A stretch of 33,950 nucleotides of DNA from Gp6-AA40 sp046732795 (GCA_046732795.1 JBKPNV010000384.1:1-33950), one strand, 5' to 3'. Positions 23,422 through 31,881 are shown, counted from the stretch's first letter. Translations and numbers: made by a program. Notes: a model not told the origin generated them from the letters alone.

Positions 23422-24276
23422 TCAATTGGGCGCGACAAGGCGCCCGCTCGTCTCGAATCTGCGGTAATTCCGGTAGGTTGCACGTCCGTGCACGACCTCG
23501 ACGTCCAGGCCGTATGTCTCTTCCATTTCGCGCGGGACCAATATCTGCACCCGCGCGTCCTGTTCGTAATCCACTCGCACGAAGTTTTCCTTCAAGTACG
23601 ATGCGGCCGGCCCGGAGAAATGCAGTTCGGTCCGGAAAACAGCCCCGGTGCCGGGCTCGAGCCACAAGCGTCCGCTCGATACGATGTCGCCGTCGAACCC
23701 GTCGCTGATCAACGTTGGAAAGGAGCGCTCCTCGAACTCGACCACGACGGCCTGTTGACCGCGCACTTTCTGCCGGCCCGCCAGGTGAAACTCGAATCGC
23801 CGATGAAATTGCGGGGCGAACAATTCGAGTGCCTGGACAGGCACGTTGATCGTGCGATAGACGCCGCCGATGTTGTACTTCGCGCTCGCCCGGGTCATCG
23901 CCACTGCCTCAGTGACTGCATCGGTCGTGCGCTCGGTGAGAAGGTCGGCCATCGATCGCTTCGGCGCCGGGATGACATCTCCGTCGACGCTTGTAACCTC
24001 ACGAAATCCGTACCAGGCGCGGCCGTCCGGCAGCCGGATCAGGAAATACGTCGACTCGAGCTTGCGCCGCTGAACCGTGCCGCCGCTGTACCCTTTGCGC
24101 CGCCGGATCCACTGCTCGTACCGTTCGTCGGCGACCAGCTCGAACGCCTTCGCCTCGTAATCCTGGAGATAGGCGCCGAGCCGATCGAGGAGCACGTCAA
24201 GTGGCGGATCCTGCGCGTGCGCCGGATCGACGATGCAGAGCATTGCCCCGATGATCAGGACCCAACGGGACCGCAT
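23422..24276 (-). CDS. Secreted hypothetical protein
   Basis: Starting at ATG 24276 gives 284 residues with a clear signal peptide (about 1-21, ending at A-H-A-Q). The frame stays open far upstream, but that part lies opposite the cytochrome-monooxygenase gene and is arginine-rich shadow sequence. The mature protein begins with a helical segment (L-D-V-L-L-D-R-L-G-A-Y-L-Q-D-Y-E). It continues as a beta-rich chain with W-Y-G-F-R-E-V, G-R-L-W-L-E-P-G-T-G-A-V-F-R-T-E and V-D-Y-E-Q-D. The last two resemble lipoprotein-carrier or outer-membrane-lipoprotein-sorting folds in pattern only. I do not recognise the family. It is divergent from the copper monooxygenase gene across a 147-bp gap and is probably periplasmic. 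Confidence 0.78.
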   Translation of the reverse strand: MRSRWVLIIGAMLCIVDPAHAQDPPLDVLLDRLGAYLQDYEAKAFELVADERYEQWIRRRKGYSGGTVQRRKLESTYFLIRLPDGRAWYGFREVTSVDGDVIPAPKRSMADLLTERTTDAVTEAVAMTRASAKYNIGGVYRTINVPVQALELFAPQFHRRFEFHLAGRQKVRGQQAVVVEFEERSFPTLISDGFDGDIVSSGRLWLEPGTGAVFRTELHFSGPAASYLKENFVRVDYEQDARVQILVPREMEETYGLDVEVVHGRATYRNYRRFETSGRLVAPN

Positions 24277-24304
24277 GACTTCGCGATGATAAGCCGCCGA
24301 TGCT

Positions 24305-24320
24305 GCTCCTTGGAAGGAGC
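24305..24320. promoter_or_regulatory. Dyad GCTCCTT-GG-AAGGAGC in a divergent promoter region
   Basis: Perfect 7-bp arms with a 2-nt centre lie in the 147-bp gap between the divergent genes at 24276 and 24424. The position suits a shared operator. Each arm also contains a Shine-Dalgarno-like AAGGAG, but both lie too far from either start codon to serve as ribosome binding sites. Confidence 0.35.
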
Positions 24321-24423
24321 GCGGAGGAAGCGGGGCGCCGGATGCTATCCTCATAACGAGAGCAGGCCGATGCCTCCCCGCACTGGTCGATAACGAGACT
24401 ACCTGAGAGCAACAAGTACTTCT

Positions 24424-25737
24424 ATGCGATCGCAGAACCGTAAGCAGTCGTTCGCGTTTATCGTCGGCGTTGTCGTGGTGATGGGCGCGATCGGGATGAG
24501 CCCGCGCGCGCAGACGCCGGCGTCGCCGCCCGTCATCGCTCCGACGTTCACCCATGACGTTGCGCCAATCCTTTACGCCAACTGCGTGGAATGCCATCGC
24601 GCCGGTGAGATTGCGCCGATGTCGCTCATCACGTACGCGGAGGTGCGTCCGTGGGCGAAAGCAATCGTGCGTCAGGTCGGAAATGGCGTCATGCCGCCGT
24701 GGCATGCGGACGCGCCTCACGGGACGTTTCGCAACGAGCGCGGCCTGACGCAGGCGCAAAAGGATCTACTCGAACAATGGGCGGCAGCGGGAGCGCCGGA
24801 AGGGGATCCCGCCGATCTCCCGGCCGCGCCGACGTTCGCCGCCGGCTGGCGCATCGGCGAGCCGGATGCCATTTTCGAGATGCAGGAAGACTACCCGGTT
24901 CCGGCCAAGGGCACGATCGAGTACGAGCACTTCTACATCCCAACCAACTTCACGGAGGAGAAATGGCTGCAGGCGATCGAAGCCCGGCCAGGCAACCGGC
25001 GGCTGGTGCATCACGTGCTCGTGTACTACGAGACACCGGCAGACGGCGCGCGGTCGGCGCCGGTGTTGCAGCCCAACCGCGAAGACAGCCGGATCACGTC
25101 GACACAGCCTCCTCAGGGCAATCGTCCCGAGCGGCGCACGAATGGTGTGAGTCGCCTCCTCGCGACCTACGCACCTGGAACCAACCCGCAGGTCTTCCCG
25201 CTGGGAAGCGCGCTTCGCCTGCCGCCAGGTGGCGTGCTGCACCTGCAGCTTCACTACACTGCCAACGGGACGGCGGGAACCGATCGAACGAAGGTGGGCA
25301 TGATCTTCGCGAAGGAACCGCCCGAGGAGGAAATGCGTGTATCGCAATTCATCAACGGGCGGTTCACGATTCCGGCTGGCGCGTCGAATCACGAGGTCAG
25401 CACCGACGTCACGTTTGCGCAGGACGCGACGCTGGTCGGCCTCTTCCCGCACACCCACGTCCGCGGGAAGCGCTGGAGCTACACGCTCGAACTCCCCGAC
25501 GGCTCGAGCAGGACGCTGCTCTCGGTGCCGCGCTACGACTTCAACTGGCAGACGTATTACCTGTTCCGGGAGCCGCTGCAGATTCCGAAAGGAGCCCGCA
25601 TCCGATCGACGGCCTGGTATGACAATTCCGCTGCGAACCGATCGAATCCCGATCCGACGATCGACGTGAAGTGGGGCGATCAGACGTGGGAGGAAATGCA
25701 GTACTCCGGAATCATGTACTCGGTGAAGAGGCGCTGA
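24424..25737 (+). CDS. Cytochrome c fused to a copper (PHM-like) monooxygenase domain
   Basis: A 437-residue exported protein with a hydrophobic signal (about 10-30). The N-terminal cytochrome c domain has heme motif C54-V-E-C57-H58; M90 in G-V-M-P-P-W-H is the likely distal ligand. The rest matches type II ascorbate-dependent copper monooxygenases (PHM/dopamine beta-hydroxylase). All six copper ligands can be placed: H196-H197 and H277 for one copper, H343-x-H345 and M425 for the other. The expected reaction is O2-dependent hydroxylation of a C-H bond, with electrons possibly supplied through the attached heme. That coupling is inferred from the fusion. No clear Shine-Dalgarno sequence precedes the ATG. 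The neighbours do not reveal the substrate. Confidence 0.9.
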   Translation: MRSQNRKQSFAFIVGVVVVMGAIGMSPRAQTPASPPVIAPTFTHDVAPILYANCVECHRAGEIAPMSLITYAEVRPWAKAIVRQVGNGVMPPWHADAPHGTFRNERGLTQAQKDLLEQWAAAGAPEGDPADLPAAPTFAAGWRIGEPDAIFEMQEDYPVPAKGTIEYEHFYIPTNFTEEKWLQAIEARPGNRRLVHHVLVYYETPADGARSAPVLQPNREDSRITSTQPPQGNRPERRTNGVSRLLATYAPGTNPQVFPLGSALRLPPGGVLHLQLHYTANGTAGTDRTKVGMIFAKEPPEEEMRVSQFINGRFTIPAGASNHEVSTDVTFAQDATLVGLFPHTHVRGKRWSYTLELPDGSSRTLLSVPRYDFNWQTYYLFREPLQIPKGARIRSTAWYDNSAANRSNPDPTIDVKWGDQTWEEMQYSGIMYSVKRR

Positions 25738-26361
25738 TTCATAGTTCGTCCAGATTGGATATCGATTCGTCCCATCGAGGAGCCGAACTGCCCGGCCCCG
25801 TGGACGGCACCAGCGGTAAGCCGTGGCGCGCCCCGAGTCGGTGCGGAAATAACGCGTCTCCGGCCGCTGATCGATGGCACACGTTTATCTTCCCAGCCAG
25901 TGGCGACGCTGTCGCCCGGTGGGTCGCCTGCGCCGCGTTTTACCCACTTCGCTGATCGCGCCGCCTCGAAGGGCGCACCACCGCCCACCACCGGTGCACG
26001 GGGCCGGGCACATGCGTGTTTCGACACATTGCGGTGAGCTCTTTCGAGGCTCAGGTGAATGGCGAATCGAGAAGCCCTGTGGAGGTGGCCGAACCCGATC
26101 ACCTGACCGCGCGAGAAGGCTGAGGGGATCCGCGAGGTTGAGCGCCGTCGGGCTCGCAACTGGTTGCGCGATTCGCATGGAGCGCGGTCGGCGCGGCGAC
26201 CGCGGCGGGGCGCGACCCGCGCGTCACGCGGCCGATAGCGCCATCGCAGTGGGGTCCGGGCACCGGAACGGGCTTCGGGGGGGCGCCACTCACCTGAGCC
26301 CGAGGAGACAATGGCTCGACAGATCGCTCTTCTCGCCCATCCCTCGTACGCACTGGTTCCG
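25738..26361. other. 624-bp stretch without a credible gene
   Basis: The stretch lies between the converging ends of the copper monooxygenase gene and the beta-helix gene. It is GC-rich, and several overlapping arginine-rich frames stay open on both strands (for example 25874-26380 plus and 25680-26399 minus), the usual pattern of non-coding GC-rich DNA. None has a signal peptide, ribosome site or recognisable domain. No terminal inverted repeat or hairpin terminator was found. It may be a decayed gene or mobile-element remnant, but nothing in it proves that. Confidence 0.5.
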
Positions 26362-28434
26362 CTACTTCCTCGGCCCATAGTGCGGCATTGCCTGTCCAAC
26401 TTCCAGCGCCCCGAGATCTGGCGCGCGGCCTGCGAAGCCGTCGGTCACTGTCGCTAACGTCACACCTTTATCGACCGCGGCAGATGCCGGCTTGAGCCGG
26501 AAGTCGAACTCGTCCGCCTTGTACAAATTCTGCACCGATGACGTGTCCTGTGCGTCCAGGCGACGGACGTTGACGAACACGTCGTAGTCGACGGCCACGC
26601 TATGACGATCCTGCCCGGTCGCGGCAACGTAATCCGCGAGCGACGAGAACCGTCGCGGCTGCAGCCTGGCCTCGTGGCCCGGACCCGTGAAATCCGAAAT
26701 CACTCCTGTCGGCGGTGCCGCCCATTCGAACGCGGTCTGCGCTCCGGGGTTCACACGGAAGCCGTTGTAGTCCGACGAGCTGTAGCTCGTGAACGTGTTC
26801 ACGCTCAGGATCGCCGGCGCAGAGTTCTGCCCGAGCATCAGGTTGTTGCGCCAGTGGATGTTCGATGCCGCCGCGACGTTCGTCTCGGAGAGGACGGTGT
26901 TGTTGTAGAAGAGCGCGCCGGCCGCTCCGTTGGTCAGGCGCGTCGATCCCGCGGGCAGGTTGTAGGCGATGTTCCGAATCCAATACACCGGGCCGCCCAG
27001 CGTCGGCTGGTTGCAGAAGGCGTGCGACGGATGGTTGATCAGCATGTTCCGCATGATCCGGATGTTGTGCATGCTGCCGTCGGCCTCGATCGGATTGTCG
27101 TGCGAGTTGGTGATGTAGTTGTTGTAGAAGTCGATCGCGACCGGTCGCCGATCCCAGTACTCGCGAGTCGGGTACTTCGGTCCGTCGATGATGTCCGGCC
27201 CGGACGCCATCGATCCATCGGGATTGCCGTAGGTCTCCACGTTGATGCCGTCGTGGAAGTCGGCGATGTAGTTGTACGCGACGACATGACCGGGACCGTA
27301 GAGCTTGACGGCCACATACGACGCCATCTTCGGCGGAAAGATCTGACCTTCGACGCCGGCGAACTTCGTCCACATGTCGCCGGCCCAGCCGATGAGATGT
27401 TTGGGATCGTTCCTGCCGATGAACGTGTTGTCTGCGATGTAGAACTGGCTCGAGCCCGCGAAGTTCGTGAAGATGCCGGCGCCGACATTCTCGAAGCGGC
27501 TCTTCTTGACCGTCAGCCCCTTCGCGCCGGCAATGAACTGCGTTCCCGCGGCGATTGCCACCTCCGCGTTCCGGAACGTGATTCCCTCGAAGTACGTGTA
27601 GTCCGCCCCCTTCACGTCGAAGAGTGCGAAATTGCCATTGCCGTCGAACACGACCTCACCATCTCCGGCCGCCTTGATCGCAATCGGCATGTCGGCTGTA
27701 CCGTCGGCAGTGAGGTAGTAGGTACCATCGAGCGGGACCGTGCGATTGACGCTGGCGTTGTTGGTGTACTCGTATCGGTTGTAGCGATAGGTGCCGGCGT
27801 GCACGAGGATCGTGTCTCCAGGTCTGACGCGCGGCCGGCCCGACGTCGCCCAGTCGGTGCCGGCGCACCAATAGTTGTAGGCGCACATCAGTCCCTCGAA
27901 CGACGGCTCCACTTTCGATCCCTTGAAACCATGAGGATAGACATGGAACACCCGGCCGCCGGCATACGGCTGCGGCTCGGCGCGCGTACGCACCGTCACG
28001 ATCCGCTCCGACGGACCGCGAACGCCGTCCGAATCCGACATCACGAAGCGCGCTTCGTACGCGGTGTCCGGCTCCAGATCGAGGATGCTGCCGGCGAACA
28101 TGTTCGGCGCGATTACATCGACGCGCGACTCGGCGTAGATACGCTCACCCTGAAGGCGCAACAGCGGCAGCGCCGGCTTCCATGCCGTCGACCCCGCTTT
28201 GCGATACGAGACCTCGACAGACGCGCTGCGGTTCGTGTCGCCCTGAATGAACCACTCGAAGCCGAGGTTGATGAGAGTGGGCGGCTCGATCACCAATTCT
28301 CCCGGGGTCACGATGTCGGAAGAAACGGTGTTCTCCGCTGGCCGCGGCGCCTGCGCCCGCGTCAACGACCCCGAAAGCAACACAGCGAAGGCAAGAGCGA
28401 AACGGGCGTGTGCGCCCAGCAATCGTCGATTCAT
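26362..28434 (-). CDS. Secreted right-handed parallel beta-helix protein
   Basis: Starting at ATG 28434 gives 690 residues; Shine-Dalgarno GAGGAAG (28446-28440) sits 5 nt before it, and a signal peptide (about 1-28) begins there. An N-terminal fibronectin-like region (about 45-150, with L-E-P-D-T-A-Y-E-A-R-F) precedes the helix domain. The helix begins around P-G-D-T-I-L-V-H-A-G-T-Y (about 205-217), the usual opening of pectate-lyase-like folds. Coils with N-N-Y-I, N-I-A-Y-N and L-F-Y-N-N-T-V repeat to about 560. Such proteins bind or cleave polysaccharides such as pectin, alginate or glycosaminoglycans. The catalytic residues were not identified, so lyase activity is not claimed. Its start overlaps the stop of the gene at 28431-29348 by 4 nt. 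Confidence 0.88.
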   Translation of the reverse strand: MNRRLLGAHARFALAFAVLLSGSLTRAQAPRPAENTVSSDIVTPGELVIEPPTLINLGFEWFIQGDTNRSASVEVSYRKAGSTAWKPALPLLRLQGERIYAESRVDVIAPNMFAGSILDLEPDTAYEARFVMSDSDGVRGPSERIVTVRTRAEPQPYAGGRVFHVYPHGFKGSKVEPSFEGLMCAYNYWCAGTDWATSGRPRVRPGDTILVHAGTYRYNRYEYTNNASVNRTVPLDGTYYLTADGTADMPIAIKAAGDGEVVFDGNGNFALFDVKGADYTYFEGITFRNAEVAIAAGTQFIAGAKGLTVKKSRFENVGAGIFTNFAGSSQFYIADNTFIGRNDPKHLIGWAGDMWTKFAGVEGQIFPPKMASYVAVKLYGPGHVVAYNYIADFHDGINVETYGNPDGSMASGPDIIDGPKYPTREYWDRRPVAIDFYNNYITNSHDNPIEADGSMHNIRIMRNMLINHPSHAFCNQPTLGGPVYWIRNIAYNLPAGSTRLTNGAAGALFYNNTVLSETNVAAASNIHWRNNLMLGQNSAPAILSVNTFTSYSSSDYNGFRVNPGAQTAFEWAAPPTGVISDFTGPGHEARLQPRRFSSLADYVAATGQDRHSVAVDYDVFVNVRRLDAQDTSSVQNLYKADEFDFRLKPASAAVDKGVTLATVTDGFAGRAPDLGALEVGQAMPHYGPRK

Positions 28435-29348
28435 GTGGACTTCCTCGTGTGACGATCCAGGAGACGTTCGGTCAGCGTCGATTTCTCCTGACGAAACTGC
28501 GACGCGGCGGCGCGGACATACGGCCGCAGTTGTCGGGTCGCGTAGGCCGTGTATCCGACGTCCTGAACCTCGCGCAGCGTTGCCCTGTATTGTTCGAGCA
28601 GCGAAGCGGCCAGCACCTGCCCCGTTCGTGCCGCACCCGCCACAGCGGACGCACCCAACCACCGTGCGCCCTGGGGCAGCGCGCGCACGGCGGACAACGC
28701 AAGCATGGACGACGTTGCGAACATCGATGTATTCTGCCGTGCCGACTCAGATTTCAGCTCCGCCCAGAGACCGATCAGGCTCTCGCCAGTGGGCAGCCGT
28801 TCCGGGGCCAGGCCGCGTGCCTCTTCACGAATGGCGCGCCATTCCTCCCGCAGCGCCGGCACGTCGAGGGGTGGTGTGTTGATCGTTTCGGCGACCCGTC
28901 CAGACGTGCGCTCGAGTCCGTCGAGGAGCTGATTCACGCTGGAAAAATCAGTATCCGGATCGAGAAGGCGCTGCTCCTTCAACGCTGCCGCAATCTCTGG
29001 AATGAGGTGCCGGCCCAGGCCGCACACGTCCGCGAGCGCAGCAAGTACCCACACCGGCGAGGCTCGAAAGGCAACGATGCCGAGCGCTTCGACGGCGTTG
29101 CCGACAGTCCGGCGCGCCAGGAAATCGTCGGCGAGCTTCTCGCTCGATTCGTAGACACCTTCAACTTCGCCGACCTGCTCGATCAGGAAGCGTAGCGTCG
29201 TGTCCACGAGGTTCTGGTACAGGCGTGACTGGCGCACCGATTGGGGCAGCGCGAGATCACCGACTTCGCGAGCCACCCCGGCGCCAACACCGACCACGGA
29301 TCTGACCAGTCGCTCGGGAAGGGTGAACAAATAGCGCTTGAATTCCAT
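28431..29348 (-). CDS. Hypothetical protein, helical (EcsC-like at best)
   Basis: A 305-residue, mostly helical protein with no signal peptide. Hydrophobic or amphipathic helices occur near 15-30 (R-S-V-V-G-V-G-A-G-V-A), 85-108 (A-L-G-I-V-A-F-R-A-S-P-V-W-V-L-A-A-L) and 210-245. A middle segment reads S-S-V-N-Q-L-L-D-G-L-E-R-T-S-G. The general look recalls EcsC-family proteins, but I cannot confirm this, so no function is assigned. The gene overlaps the beta-helix gene by 4 nt (ATGA), an unexpected coupling of a cytosolic or membrane-associated protein with a secreted one. The ATG at 29348 has only a weak ribosome site; a start further downstream is possible. Confidence 0.75.
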   Translation of the reverse strand: MEFKRYLFTLPERLVRSVVGVGAGVAREVGDLALPQSVRQSRLYQNLVDTTLRFLIEQVGEVEGVYESSEKLADDFLARRTVGNAVEALGIVAFRASPVWVLAALADVCGLGRHLIPEIAAALKEQRLLDPDTDFSSVNQLLDGLERTSGRVAETINTPPLDVPALREEWRAIREEARGLAPERLPTGESLIGLWAELKSESARQNTSMFATSSMLALSAVRALPQGARWLGASAVAGAARTGQVLAASLLEQYRATLREVQDVGYTAYATRQLRPYVRAAASQFRQEKSTLTERLLDRHTRKST

Positions 29349-29769
29349 GTCTCAGCACCCGGGTGTCATTTCCAGTCCCACCATGAGGAAATGACTGTAC
29401 AAGCTTGCGCTCCGGCGACGACTCCCAACCGGTGGCCTGCGCGAACCACGTAGAGGCGCATGAAGCCTGGCATCGCTGTCGGCCACGGAGCGTGGCGTCG
29501 CGCGGCGGAGCAACCGTGCTGTGTAGCTCATCGGGGCACCGGGCAAAGATACCCGAACACCCCGGACTTGGCGTCGCAAGGCCTTTTCCTTCTTGGAATG
29601 GACGGCCCAGCCATTGAAAGCCTGACAAGCCCAAGCTCCGAGGGTATAGACCTGCCTGACGAATAGCGGTGATATTCGAACGCGGTGAGCTGGACGAGCT
29701 CTTGCATGAATCCGCCGCGCAGCGGATACGCTCTGGGAAGGTAGCCGCTGCACAGCCTGCGAGGCAACA
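29349..29769. other. 421-bp gene-free stretch with nested hairpin
   Basis: This divergent gap between the genes starting at 29348 (minus) and 29770 (plus) holds no convincing gene. At 29533-29563 a nested hairpin can form: outer GGGG (29533-29536) with CCCC (29560-29563), inner CGGG (29540-29543) with CCCG (29552-29555). A second GC-rich pairing, GGCC with GGCC, flanks the T-rich stretch near 29580-29610. On the minus strand the 29570-29530 part faintly resembles the T-arm and acceptor end of a tRNA, but no complete cloverleaf could be drawn. It may contain promoters for both genes. Confidence 0.4.
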
Positions 29770-30060
29770 GTGTCAATCGCCACCGCGACTCAATCCGACG
29801 GCGCCCGCCGAGTTCGAGATTGGGTCCAACTCATTCGCCAGCAGTTCCAGCAGACGCCGCACCTTTGCGTCACTGCGGAACAAGCCAGCAGGCTGTGGGG
29901 ACTGGAAGCAGCCGAGTTAGAAGCGGTCCTCTCGGCTTTTGTCGATGCCCACCTCCTGAACCGCACCCGGGGCGGAGCGTATATGCTCCGCCTCGACCCT
30001 GCTTCCCGGTTACATGGCCCTGCTGCTCGGACGCCTACGCGTCACGCTTACCTGGGCTGA
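29770..30060 (+). CDS. Small winged-helix-like protein
   Basis: The 96-residue frame starts with GTG at 29770, with GAGG five nt upstream. The core (about residues 15-75) has the pattern F-x-x-T-P-x-L-x-V-T-A-E-Q-A-x-R-L-W-G-L followed by V-L-S-A-F-V-D-A-H-L-L-N-R-T-R-G-G-A-Y. It reads as helix-turn-helix plus wing. Small proteins of this type are common in Acidobacteriota and allied phyla. A DNA-binding regulatory role is inferred from the fold pattern. Its end overlaps the next gene by 47 nt in another frame, so it is either co-expressed with the YihY-family protein or ends slightly earlier than drawn. The C-terminal 20 residues are low-complexity and may be only by-products of the overlap. 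Confidence 0.7.
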   Translation: MSIATATQSDGARRVRDWVQLIRQQFQQTPHLCVTAEQASRLWGLEAAELEAVLSAFVDAHLLNRTRGGAYMLRLDPASRLHGPAARTPTRHAYLG

Positions 30061-31006
30061 GATCCTCCGACGGACGTTCGTCGACGCCATCTTCAAACAT
30101 AACTGCGTGGGGATGGCGGCACAGCTCGCCTACTATTTTTTCTTCTCGCTGTTTCCTGCCCTCCTGTTCCTGATTGCTGTCGCGAGCTACTTCCCGATCG
30201 CGACCCTGATCGACGAGATCGTCAAAGCGCTCGGCCAGTTCGCGCCGCCAGAGTTCCTGACGATCGTCACCGACCAAATCAGAAAAATCTCCGGCGACAG
30301 GCAAGGCGGGCTCCTCACCCTCGGCATCTTGACGGCGCTCTGGAGCAGCTCCAGCGCGATGACAGCGATCATCGATACGCTCAATCACTCGTATGGGGTG
30401 CAGGAGGGGCGCTCCTGGTGGAAAGTCCGTCTCCTCGCGATCGCGTTGACGATCGGCGTCGCGGTCTTCGTGCTCGTGTCGTTCGCGCTCGTCATCGTGG
30501 GCCCGCACCTGGCCGAACCGCTCGCCCGCGCTGTTGGTCTCGGATCGGTACTCGAGTGGACATGGCGCATTTTCGAATGGCCGCTCGCGTTCGCCCTGGC
30601 CGCCATCGGCATCGCGTTGGTCTATTACTATGCGCCCGACGTCGACCAGCAGTGGTCATGGCTCGTGCCGGGGACGGTATTGGCGACGCTCTTCTGGCTG
30701 GCTGCCTCGCTGGGCTTTCGCTATTACGCCATCAACGTCACGCATTACACGGAGACGTATGGCGCGCTCGGGGCCGCCATGGTCTTGCTGCTCTGGTTCT
30801 ACTTGTCAGGCTTCGTGCTGTTGCTCGGTGCCGTGTTGAACGCCAAGATCGAGCACGCCGCACCCAGCGGCAAGAATCCGGGCGAGAAAGTAGAAGGACA
30901 GAAGCGCAGGATCGGAACCGACGCGATGCGGCGGTGGCTGGCCGCACGTCGTCATCGGCACCAGCCGCCGCCCTCCGCCGACGACATTCGCAAGGTCACA
31001 CACTAG
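30014..31006 (+). CDS. YihY/BrkB family inner-membrane protein
   Basis: A 330-residue integral membrane protein of the YihY (BrkB, formerly misnamed ribonuclease BN) family. About six transmembrane helices are visible. The conserved opening is A-A-Q-L-A-Y-Y-F-F-F-S-L-F-P-A-L-L-F-L near 35-53. Then come W-S-S-S-S-A-M-T-A-I-I-D-T-L-N, Y-Y-Y-A-P-D (near 200) and the final Y-G-A-L-G-A-A-M-V-L-L-L-W-F-Y-L-S-G. The C-terminal tail after about 285 is basic and cytoplasmic. The ATG at 30014 lies inside the previous gene; no better start is seen. The transported substrate is not established for the family. The gene converges with the lipid kinase gene, with only 2 bp between the stops. Confidence 0.92.
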   Translation: MALLLGRLRVTLTWAEILRRTFVDAIFKHNCVGMAAQLAYYFFFSLFPALLFLIAVASYFPIATLIDEIVKALGQFAPPEFLTIVTDQIRKISGDRQGGLLTLGILTALWSSSSAMTAIIDTLNHSYGVQEGRSWWKVRLLAIALTIGVAVFVLVSFALVIVGPHLAEPLARAVGLGSVLEWTWRIFEWPLAFALAAIGIALVYYYAPDVDQQWSWLVPGTVLATLFWLAASLGFRYYAINVTHYTETYGALGAAMVLLLWFYLSGFVLLLGAVLNAKIEHAAPSGKNPGEKVEGQKRRIGTDAMRRWLAARRHRHQPPPSADDIRKVTH

Positions 31007-31008
31007 CA

Positions 31009-31881
31009 TCAGCAGATCAGCACGTCGACGGCCGCAGCCTCGATCCGAATCGACACCGTTCCGGGAATCGCGGAACGCACGACTTCGTCGTCGATGTGGG
31101 TGTCTCCCCGTCCGATGATGTCGACGTGTTGCGCGCGGCGGACCGGGAGCGCGAGGCTCGCATCCCGCCCCTCGAGCCGATCCTCCAGGTAGCGACGCAG
31201 CGCGTCCCGCTGTTCTTCGGCTGCAGTGACGACGGAGAAGTACCCGTCGTAGGGATCGGCGTCCTCGGACAGCACCAGATTGGGTCCGACCGATCGGGTG
31301 TTCAGCACCTCGACGGCGATGAAGTCGCCTGTCGTCTCCTCGCCATCCACCCGCAGGGTCCAGCGTCGCGGCTCGAGACTCGACAGCACGTCGAGATAGC
31401 GTTCGAGCGCGCTCGAAATGTTGGAGATGACGTCGTCGCCGTCCAGCGGCTCAAACCGCGTCGAGACGATGCTGGCGGGGACGAGGCCGACGCCCACCGC
31501 TTCCACGAAGCGATGTTCGCCGCGATGATGGTGAGCGACACCGAGGTCTATGCGCCGCCGATGTCCCGTATTCCAGCACGACACCAGCTGCTCGCTGGTC
31601 GCTTCGCCAAGCAGTGCCTTGGCGATGTTGTTGGCCGTGCCGAGCGGCAGAATCGCGAGCGGGATTTTGTGTCCAGCCAGCAGACGTGCGGCCGCTGCCA
31701 CTGTGCCATCGCCTCCCGCTGCCGCGACGAGCTCCGTGCGCTGGTCGACCAGCTCTCCGAACGCCGCTTCCCTGTCGAACACGCGTACGAGCTCATGACC
31801 GGACGTTTCGATGAGCTCGCGAATCCATGACAGCGACGTGCTGTCCCCCGCCTTTTGATTGTGGAAAAGTGATACTCGCAT
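31009..31881 (-). CDS. Diacylglycerol kinase family lipid kinase (YegS/BmrU-like)
   Basis: The 290-residue protein has the DAGK catalytic fold: a start with H-N-Q-K-A-G-D (about 7-13), the nucleotide-binding G-G-D-G-T-V (about 56-61), and L-P-L-G-T-A-N-N-I-A (about 79-88), where most relatives read G-T-G/A-N-D. The C-terminal beta-sandwich follows, with D-G-Y-F-S-V-V near 214. The expected reaction is ATP-dependent phosphorylation of a membrane lipid hydroxyl group (diacylglycerol, ceramide or a related lipid). No signal peptide or transmembrane helix is seen, so it is cytosolic or membrane-peripheral. It is divergent from surE across 104 bp. The exact lipid cannot be told from sequence. Confidence 0.92.
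   Translation of the reverse strand: MRVSLFHNQKAGDSTSLSWIRELIETSGHELVRVFDREAAFGELVDQRTELVAAAGGDGTVAAAARLLAGHKIPLAILPLGTANNIAKALLGEATSEQLVSCWNTGHRRRIDLGVAHHHRGEHRFVEAVGVGLVPASIVSTRFEPLDGDDVISNISSALERYLDVLSSLEPRRWTLRVDGEETTGDFIAVEVLNTRSVGPNLVLSEDADPYDGYFSVVTAAEEQRDALRRYLEDRLEGRDASLALPVRRAQHVDIIGRGDTHIDDEVVRSAIPGTVSIRIEAAAVDVLIC

Noticed and set aside
23306..23665. N-terminal extension of the MBL-fusion frame
   Set aside because: Arg/Gly-rich with no signal peptide, and it overlaps the end of the secreted hypothetical gene. ATG 23305 starts a proper signal peptide.
24277..24759. N-terminal extension of the secreted hypothetical protein
   Set aside because: It lies opposite the cytochrome/copper monooxygenase gene and reads as shadow sequence. 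ATG 24276 begins a clear signal peptide.
25874..26380. Plus-strand open frame of 168 codons in the gap after the copper monooxygenase
   Set aside because: Arginine- and proline-rich, no ribosome site, no domain, and opposed by an equally long minus-strand frame. Typical of non-coding GC-rich DNA.
26602..28452. 616-codon plus-strand open frame opposite the beta-helix gene
   Set aside because: It is antisense to a gene with signal peptide, ribosome site and recognisable coils. Its own product is Arg/Val/His-rich without motifs.
29378..29474. Possible 35-residue leader peptide upstream of the gene at 28431-29348
   Set aside because: A minus-strand ATG frame with a hydrophobic middle ends about 30 nt before the next start, but there is no clear ribosome site and nothing to distinguish it from chance.
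29530..29570. tRNA gene
   Set aside because: Only a T-arm/acceptor-like fragment. No matching 5' acceptor strand, D-arm or anticodon arm could be placed.
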